DNA from: Campylobacterales bacterium | GTDB taxonomy: Bacteria > Campylobacterota > Campylobacteria > Campylobacterales > QNZT01 | Assembly (NCBI GenBank): GCA_027081495.1 | Contig: JALWKJ010000124.1 | Coordinates: 1 to 16,492, forward strand | Reading direction: 5' to 3' | DNA: 16,492 nt | Shown here: positions 6,991-12,193 of the stretch, piece after piece | How positions within the stretch are numbered: the first letter of the stretch is position 1 | How the letters are laid out: every line of letters begins with the position of its first letter | The notes under the pieces: model-generated | The model's input: the letters and a program-made list of their open reading frames with translations, nothing else | What the model was told of the DNA's origin: nothing | Database searches by the model: none | Made by a program: the position numbers and the translations under genes

Positions 6991-8309
6991 TGATCAAATC
7001 GGTTTTACCGCTTAGCATGATTATAGCGCTTAGATTTTTCGGTCTTTTTATCGTTTTATCGGTGCTTTCGGGGTATGCAAAAGATTTACCCGGAGGAACG
7101 GCGTTTTTAGCCGGTATCGCGCTTGGCGGATATGCTTTGACACAGGCGGTGCTTCAAGTGCCTTTTGGTGTTTTAAGCGATAAAATAGGGCGCAAGAAAA
7201 CGCTTCTTATAGGTTTGTTGATTTTTGCGCTCGGTTCTGCTATTGCGGGAATGGCCGAAAATATATATACGCTTCTTTTGGGAAGATTTTTACAGGGAGC
7301 CGGAGCTATAGGCTCGGTTGTTACCGCTATGATAGCAGATCATGTAAGAGAAGATCAAAGAGCTCATGCTATGGCGATCATGGGAATGGTTATAGCTATG
7401 AGTTTTGCCGCGGCTATGATACTCGGACCGGTTATTGCGGGGTATTTTTCAGTCAGCGCACTTTTTTGGCTTACATGTGTTTTGGCTCTCACCGCGCTTT
7501 TGATACTTTTTACGGCGGTTCCCGAACCTCCAAAAATAGAACATCACTATAGCGAGGAAGAGGCGAAGATAAAACATGTTTTTAAAGATCCGGATTTGGT
7601 TAGAATGTATGTGACATTTTTGTTTCATAGTTCTACTATGGCGATCGCTTTTTTTATTATTCCCATATTGATGAAACATAAGTTTGATATGACTACTATG
7701 GACTATTGGAAAGTTTATCTTCCCGCGGTTATTCTTGGGATTTTGGCGATGGGACCGGCAGCTGTTTTTGGAGAGAAGTATAGCAAAGGAAAGGAGATAT
7801 TTTTGATCTCCATAGGTTTTATTATGCTCTCTTTTCTTTTAATGGGATACGGCAGCTCTTATACGGTGTTTGCCATAGGAGTGAGTCTCTTTTTTATAGG
7901 GTTTAATATGTTCGAACCTCTTCTTCAGTCGTTTGTTTCAAAATTTGCGAAAGTGCATCAAAAGGGCGCGGCGCTTGGAGTTGCAAATACTTTTGCCTAT
8001 GTAGGTATATTTTTGGGCGGAGCGATAGGAGGATGGCTTTATCAGCATTTTAACGAAAAGGGAGTAGCCGCCTTTGTTCTTTTAGTTTCATTTTTTTGGA
8101 TATATTGGATTTGGGGTATGAGAAATCCCGGACTTAGAAAAAATCTATTTTTGCCTATGGATAAATATGACAGACAAAAAGTCCCGATGTTAAAAACTAC
8201 GAAAGGGATAAGTGATTTTTATATAAACGAAACGGAAGGAACGATTATAGTCAAATACGACGATGAAACGATCGAAGAAGACGAACTTCGTAAAATGCTT
8301 CTAAAATGA
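6990..8309 (+). CDS. YajR-like MFS transporter with C-terminal soluble domain
   Basis: 439-aa major facilitator superfamily antiporter-like protein of the inner membrane. N-terminal helices are followed by motif A, GVLSDKIGRKKTLL, between TM2 and TM3, and by LGRFLQGAGAIGSVVTA (motif B) and AAMILGPVIAG (motif C-like). About twelve membrane segments fill residues 1-380. The remaining roughly 55 residues are soluble (KGISDFYINETEGTIIVKYD, then DETIEEDELRKML), a beta-alpha pattern resembling the ferredoxin-like YAM domain of E. coli YajR. It has no CxxC, so metal binding by that domain is not supported. The overall sequence also follows YajR (e.g. YxLTQAVxQxPFGxLSDxIGRK). The transported substrate is unknown. 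The start was set at ATG 6990, with AGGGGG five bases upstream, rather than a TTG one codon earlier. It is not flanked by a copper box. Confidence 0.88.
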   Translation: MIKSVLPLSMIIALRFFGLFIVLSVLSGYAKDLPGGTAFLAGIALGGYALTQAVLQVPFGVLSDKIGRKKTLLIGLLIFALGSAIAGMAENIYTLLLGRFLQGAGAIGSVVTAMIADHVREDQRAHAMAIMGMVIAMSFAAAMILGPVIAGYFSVSALFWLTCVLALTALLILFTAVPEPPKIEHHYSEEEAKIKHVFKDPDLVRMYVTFLFHSSTMAIAFFIIPILMKHKFDMTTMDYWKVYLPAVILGILAMGPAAVFGEKYSKGKEIFLISIGFIMLSFLLMGYGSSYTVFAIGVSLFFIGFNMFEPLLQSFVSKFAKVHQKGAALGVANTFAYVGIFLGGAIGGWLYQHFNEKGVAAFVLLVSFFWIYWIWGMRNPGLRKNLFLPMDKYDRQKVPMLKTTKGISDFYINETEGTIIVKYDDETIEEDELRKMLLK

Positions 8310-8369
8310 AGAATGTTTATTGGTGCGGTGATAAATCTACATTTGTTTAGAGTATTTGATGAAAGATGT

Positions 8370-8375
8370 TATAAT
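8370..8375 (+). promoter_or_regulatory. -10 element of the MNT-HEPN operon
   Basis: TATAAT lies 28 bp upstream of the nucleotidyltransferase ATG, in the 94-bp gap after the MFS gene. The region 17 bp upstream reads TTAGAG, a poor -35. AGGAG at 8391-8395 is the ribosome-binding site. The pair can therefore be transcribed independently of the transporter. Confidence 0.4.
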
Positions 8376-8403
8376 AGGCAAAAGTTTGAAAGGAGTCTGG
8401 AGG

Positions 8404-8727
8404 ATGGTGGATATAGAAAAAATAAAACCTGAAATTGTAAAAAGATTAAAACCTCTTAAACCTGATAAAATTATACTTTTTGGCAGTTATGCATCCGGTG
8501 TCCCAAATGAAGAAAGCGACATTGATCTATTTTTGTTAAAGGATGATTTAAAAATAGAAGATACAAGAGAGTACGAGATAGAAGCCAGTGTCAAAATCTA
8601 CGACTTAATAAAAAAGTACAAAGTAGGATTCGATATCTTATCAGCGCCTACAGACTACATAAAAAGTAGGGAAGACTATTTTTACAAAGTAGATATTCTG
8701 CAAAACGGAAAAGTTATTTATGAATAA
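8404..8727 (+). CDS. MNT-type minimal nucleotidyltransferase (antitoxin)
   Basis: 107-aa protein of the minimal nucleotidyltransferase family (MntA-like). The fingerprint GSYASG (27-32) followed by SDID (38-41) is the pol-beta superfamily G-S-x9-D-x-D signature. D78 in VGFDILSA is the expected third acidic residue, so the active site looks complete. In characterised MntA-HepT systems the MNT partner neutralises the HEPN toxin by adding AMP or short oligo-A to a tyrosine. That role is inferred here from family and pairing. The start was moved to ATG 8404, which has AGGAG eight bases upstream and begins directly at the domain; the open frame runs 16 codons further upstream from a TTG without a ribosome-binding site. 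It overlaps the HEPN gene by 8 bp, indicating translational coupling. Confidence 0.85.
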   Translation: MVDIEKIKPEIVKRLKPLKPDKIILFGSYASGVPNEESDIDLFLLKDDLKIEDTREYEIEASVKIYDLIKKYKVGFDILSAPTDYIKSREDYFYKVDILQNGKVIYE

Positions 8728-9118
8728 AACATCTGCAAAAGAGTGGCTTAGAAAAGCTTATCACGATTTATCTTCTGCAGAAATATTATATAAAGCAAAT
8801 CATTTTACAGATTGTATAGGTGTAGATTTACACTATGCGATTGAGAAAATATTTAAAACATTTTTGGCACATGATAATCAAAAAATACCAAAAACTCACA
8901 ACTTGCTTGAGTTGAATGAATGGGTTCTTCAAATAGACATCCAGGAGATTTTTATTTTGCATGTTGCCAATAGATATCATATAGAAGAGTCTTATCATCA
9001 GTACGACAGACCGCTGCCGTCAAGAGAAGAGATAAAAGAAGTTTTGGATTTTACCAGCGCTTTATTTGAAAAGGCTTGTAAAATATTGGAAATTGAAAAA
9101 AAGGATGTGATGAGATAA
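8720..9118 (+). CDS. HEPN-domain protein paired with MNT (toxin-like)
   Basis: 132-aa all-helical HEPN protein. The segment WLRKAYHDLSSAEILYKANH (9-28) is the typical HEPN first helix pair, and DCIGVDLHYAIEKIFKTFL (31-49) is the second, with the C/L-x-Q-xA-type packing motif partly changed to VDLHYAIEK. KIPKTHNLLEL follows. The usual RNase motif R-x4-6-H of active HEPN toxins is not clear: the corresponding stretch is NRYHIEESYHQYDRPLP (84-100), where R85 is followed by H87 or, seven residues on, H93. It may therefore belong to the HEPN subgroup in which that motif is degenerate, or act through a different surface. It starts inside the end of the MNT gene (8-bp overlap), forming one operon. 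Tyrosines around 86 and 92 lie near the position modified in HepT proteins, but equivalence is a guess. Confidence 0.8.
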   Translation: MNKTSAKEWLRKAYHDLSSAEILYKANHFTDCIGVDLHYAIEKIFKTFLAHDNQKIPKTHNLLELNEWVLQIDIQEIFILHVANRYHIEESYHQYDRPLPSREEIKEVLDFTSALFEKACKILEIEKKDVMR

Positions 9119-9177
9119 GTGTCTATACTCCTTTGAACGGTTCTTATCCCCGCATTGGAATGGTTTACATTTAGTCA

Positions 9178-9212
9178 AAAGAGGGGATAAAACCCTCTTT
9201 CTCTTTGTCATT
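9178..9212. terminator. Bidirectional rho-independent terminator
   Basis: A perfect 8-bp stem, AAAGAGGG (9178-9185) with CCCTCTTT (9193-9200), encloses the 7-nt loop GATAAAA. On the plus strand it is followed by CTCTTTGTCATTTT; on the minus strand the descending arm ends in TTTT. It lies between the convergent HEPN gene and Cu-ATPase gene and can serve both. Confidence 0.7.
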
Positions 9213-11555
9213 TTAAAGTTTCATCTTTTTTAGCCTGAGTGAATTGCTTATTACCGAGACGGAGCTAAAACTCATCGCCGCCGCGGCTATAACGGGAGAT
9301 AGAAGTATCCCAAAGAAAGGATATAACACTCCCGCGGCTATTGGAACTCCGGCGGAGTTGTAAATAAATGCGAAAAATAGATTTTGGCGGATATTTTTCA
9401 TTGTCGCCCTGCTTAGATTTATGGCTTTTGCAATCGATTTCAAATCACCTTTGACAAGCGTTACGCCGGCGCTCTCAACAGCTATATCCGTCCCTTGCCC
9501 CATAGCAATACCTACATGAGCTAAAGCAAGAGCCGGAGCGTCGTTTATGCCGTCGCCCGCCATAGCGACTATATGACCCTCTTTTTGAAGCTTTTTTATG
9601 ACATCGGCTTTTTCCTGCGGCGAGACTTCCGCAAATACTTCGTCTATATCAAGTTTCGAAGCCACGCTTTTTGCCGTTTTTTTACTATCCCCTGTTAACA
9701 TTACGATCTTTATATTTTCTTTATGCAGCATAGAGATGGCTTGCGGCGTCGTCTTTTTTATGGGATCCGCTACCGCCACTAAAGCTGCCGGTTTCGCGTT
9801 AAGCGCAACTAGTATAACCGTATTTCCCTCATCTTTTAGCTTATCGGCCATCGTAGAGAGTTGTTTTGTCTCTATGCCGAGGTTTTTGAACAGTTTCGTA
9901 TTTCCTATAGCAATAGAATCCGCGCCGATTTCTCCGACGATACCCTCTCCGGTAATAGATTTAAATTTTTCACTTTCAAGCAATTTTATTCCCATATTTT
10001 TTGCGCCATCGACGATCGCTTGGGCAAGAGGATGTTCACTAGCGTTTTCAAGTGTCGCTACCTTTTGAAGAATATCTTTTTCTTTGAATCCTTCAAGTGT
10101 TTGAACTTTTACAAGTTTCGGTTTTCCCTCGGTAAGCGTACCTGTTTTATCTACTACAAGAGTATCCACTTTTTCTAAAATTTCAAGAGCTTCGGCATTT
10201 TTGATAAGTATTCCGGACATAGCGCCTCTTCCCGTCCCGACCATGATGGAAACGGGCGTAGCGAGCCCAAGAGCGCACGGACAGGCGATAATCAAAACGG
10301 CTACGGCGCTAACTACCGCATAGGCCAGTCTTGGTTCGGGTCCCCATATCCACCATGCAAAAAATGCGATGATCGCAACCGCTACGACGGCAGGGACAAA
10401 ATAACCCGCCACTTTATCGGCAAGTTTTTGAATAGGAGCTTTTGATCGCTGCGCATTTGCCACCATATCTATGATTTTGGACAAGAGTGTATCCGAACCG
10501 ACTTTTTGAGCTTGCATAACCAAAGAACCTGTAGCGTTTATAGTTCCGCCTATGAGTTTATCGCCCGTTTTTTTCTCAACGGCAATAGGTTCGCCCGTAA
10601 CCATAGATTCATCGACGCTGCTCTTTCCCTTTATAACGATTCCGTCAACAGGAATTTTTTCGCCGGGACGAATTCTAAGCTTATCGCCTACTTTGACATG
10701 CTCTATGGGAATATCCTTTTCCTCGCCGTTATCAAGAATGATTCTCGCACTATTAGGCGTTAGTCCCAGCAGCAGTTGAATCGCTTCATTTGTTTGGGAA
10801 CGAGCGCGAAGTTCCAGTACCTGTCCTAATAAAACCAGTGTTACTATAACCGCCGCCGCTTCAAAATAGACATCTACCAATCCTCCTTCCATCTGCATAG
10901 CCGGCGGAAAGATTTGAGGGAATAAAAGAGCTATAACGCTATAGCCCCACGCAAACGAGACGCCAAGAGCTATAAGAGTGAACATATTTAAATTCCATGT
11001 TTTTACGGATTGGTATCCACGGACAAAAAACGGCCAGCCTCCCCATAATACGACTGGAGTACCAAGTAAAAATCCTATCCATTGAACCGTTTTCGGGGTT
11101 ATCCATTGGGGCATATAAGACGGAAACAGATCGTTTAGCATCGCCAGTATAAAAACAGGCAAAGAGAGAACAGCGCTTATCCAAAAACGACGAGTCATAT
11201 CGTTTAACTCTTCATTTTCATCATCTTGTGCCGTAACGACAAGGGGTTCGAGCGCCATCCCGCAAATCGGACAGTTGCCGGGTCCTTTTTGTTTTATCTC
11301 GGGATGCATCGGGCAGGTATATATCGCTTCTTTATTTTCGCTTTTAGCGCTAACTGTATGATTATGGCTCGTTATATCGCAACAACTCTCTTGAGTTGTC
11401 GCTTCCTTTGTTATATAGCGCGCCGGATCGATTCTAAATTTTTCCAAACAGTGTTCACTGCAAAAATAGTACAATTTACCGTCGTATTTGGTATGGAGTT
11501 TCGTATCTGCCGAAACGGTCATACCGCATACCGGATCTTTTAGAATTTCTTTCAT
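9213..11555 (-). CDS. copA: P1B-type Cu(+)-exporting ATPase with YHS and HMBD domains
   Basis: 780-aa copper-exporting ATPase in the inner membrane, moving Cu(+) from cytoplasm to periplasm. Residues 5-48 form a YHS domain (DPVCGM, FCSEHC) and 79-104 a heavy-metal-binding domain (YTCPMHPEI, GNCPICGMALEPL). They replace the usual CxxC HMA domain, which is absent. A Cys/His linker (CCDITSHNH, 58-66) may also bind metal. The catalytic core is complete: TGE (320-322), CPC in the membrane (425-427), phosphorylated Asp in DKTGT (469-473), SEHP (507-509), TGD (621-623) and GDGINDAP (667-674). YN in TM7 (732-733) and MSFSSVSV in TM8 (761-768) are P1B-1 Cu(+) determinants. ATG 11555 has AAGGAG six bases upstream. 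It lies 21 bp after the small secreted protein gene, in one operon. The symbol follows ATPase usage and should not be confused with the oxidase CopA at 698-2416. Confidence 0.95.
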   Translation of the reverse strand: MKEILKDPVCGMTVSADTKLHTKYDGKLYYFCSEHCLEKFRIDPARYITKEATTQESCCDITSHNHTVSAKSENKEAIYTCPMHPEIKQKGPGNCPICGMALEPLVVTAQDDENEELNDMTRRFWISAVLSLPVFILAMLNDLFPSYMPQWITPKTVQWIGFLLGTPVVLWGGWPFFVRGYQSVKTWNLNMFTLIALGVSFAWGYSVIALLFPQIFPPAMQMEGGLVDVYFEAAAVIVTLVLLGQVLELRARSQTNEAIQLLLGLTPNSARIILDNGEEKDIPIEHVKVGDKLRIRPGEKIPVDGIVIKGKSSVDESMVTGEPIAVEKKTGDKLIGGTINATGSLVMQAQKVGSDTLLSKIIDMVANAQRSKAPIQKLADKVAGYFVPAVVAVAIIAFFAWWIWGPEPRLAYAVVSAVAVLIIACPCALGLATPVSIMVGTGRGAMSGILIKNAEALEILEKVDTLVVDKTGTLTEGKPKLVKVQTLEGFKEKDILQKVATLENASEHPLAQAIVDGAKNMGIKLLESEKFKSITGEGIVGEIGADSIAIGNTKLFKNLGIETKQLSTMADKLKDEGNTVILVALNAKPAALVAVADPIKKTTPQAISMLHKENIKIVMLTGDSKKTAKSVASKLDIDEVFAEVSPQEKADVIKKLQKEGHIVAMAGDGINDAPALALAHVGIAMGQGTDIAVESAGVTLVKGDLKSIAKAINLSRATMKNIRQNLFFAFIYNSAGVPIAAGVLYPFFGILLSPVIAAAAMSFSSVSVISNSLRLKKMKL

Positions 11556-11576
11556 GATATTCTCCTTGTATATTTT

Positions 11577-12017
11577 TTAATCTTTTGGTCTCTCATATAT
11601 GAAATTTGCTATATACTCTTCTTTTTTACCGGGGCGAGTGATTTGAACTTTGATCTTATAAATCGTCGCTTCGGGTAAAATAAAGAAATTGCCATAGCTT
11701 AGAGCCTCTTCTCTCATAGGTTCCAAAGCTTTTGTTTTTGTACCCATGCCGAGTTGCGATACTGTAGCTTTTAGTGTCGCATCTGTGATTCGCTTACCTG
11801 TTTTTTTATCAAAAAGCGCTATAAGCACATGATATTTATGCTCTTGATAGGCATTGTTTTTATGCATGGTTTTATGCTCTTGAATAAGCTGTGCCGGCAT
11901 GATACCTAGATAAATATCCATCGTATCTACCTGTATATGGCGACGCGAATCGTTAGCCGCTATTGTATTTGCGGCAAGCATCAAAAACAGAAAAAGAAAA
12001 GAAATTTTGCGTAACAT
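11577..12017 (-). CDS. Secreted His/Met-containing protein linked to Cu-ATPase
   Basis: 146-aa protein with a Sec signal (MLRKISFLFLFLMLAANTIA) and a small mature domain, so probably periplasmic. The mature part contains YLGIMPAQLIQEHKTMHKN, with potential ligands H48, M51, H52, H60 and H63, followed by a beta-rich segment (HVLIALFDKKTGKRITDATL, LGMGTKTKALEPM, YKIKVQITRPGK) that reads like an Ig/cupredoxin-like sandwich. I know of similar unnamed proteins near metal ATPases in Proteobacteria, but no established function. It is the first gene of the operon with the Cu-ATPase, under copper box 2, which points to periplasmic copper acceptance, chaperoning or delivery; this is inference from context and residues. 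ATG 12017 has AGGAG five bases upstream. No transmembrane segment follows the signal and no lipobox is present. Confidence 0.8.
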   Translation of the reverse strand: MLRKISFLFLFLMLAANTIAANDSRRHIQVDTMDIYLGIMPAQLIQEHKTMHKNNAYQEHKYHVLIALFDKKTGKRITDATLKATVSQLGMGTKTKALEPMREEALSYGNFFILPEATIYKIKVQITRPGKKEEYIANFIYERPKD

Positions 12018-12079
12018 GGTTACTCCTTTTTTAATGATAAATTTTTTAAAAGCCCTAGATAATGATTTATCCTTTTGTC

Positions 12080-12112
12080 ATGTTAGTTAAAGAGTGTGTA
12101 GTATGTATGCAG
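12080..12112 (-). promoter_or_regulatory. Copper box 2 and promoter of the secreted protein-ATPase operon
   Basis: The coding strand reads CTGCATACATACTACACAC at 12112-12094, then 8 nt, then TAACAT at 12085-12080. This matches copper boxes 1 and 3 in sequence, orientation and spacing to the -10-like hexamer. The inferred transcript start is about 12073, giving a 5' leader of roughly 55 nt, longer than at the other two promoters. Confidence 0.6.
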
Positions 12113-12147
12113 TATTATTAAAATGTTTTATATTATATGAAGATAAA

Positions 12148-12181
12148 CTCCCCAATCGTTCAAGGAAAAAAGATCGGGGAG
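12148..12181 (-). terminator. Hairpin after the lipoprotein oxidase gene
   Basis: CTCCCCAATC (12148-12157) pairs with GATCGGGGAG (12172-12181) at 9 of 10 positions around a 14-nt loop, 13 bp beyond the oxidase stop. The minus-strand downstream side (GTTTATCTTCATA) is only moderately T-rich, so this may be a weak terminator or an mRNA-stabilising stem that separates the oxidase unit from copper box 2. Confidence 0.4.
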
Positions 12182-12193
12182 ATAAATTTAGTA

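Noticed and set aside
8209..8309. C-terminal domain of the MFS protein as a heavy-metal-associated (HMA) domain tied to the copper genes
   Set aside because: It has the ferredoxin-like pattern but no CxxC; it fits the YAM domain of YajR better, and the gene lacks the copper box.
9598..10178. Two overlapping plus-strand frames of 156 and 105 codons
   Set aside because: Both are antisense to the Cu-ATPase nucleotide-binding domain, without a ribosome-binding site or plausible protein composition; they are shadows of the real gene.
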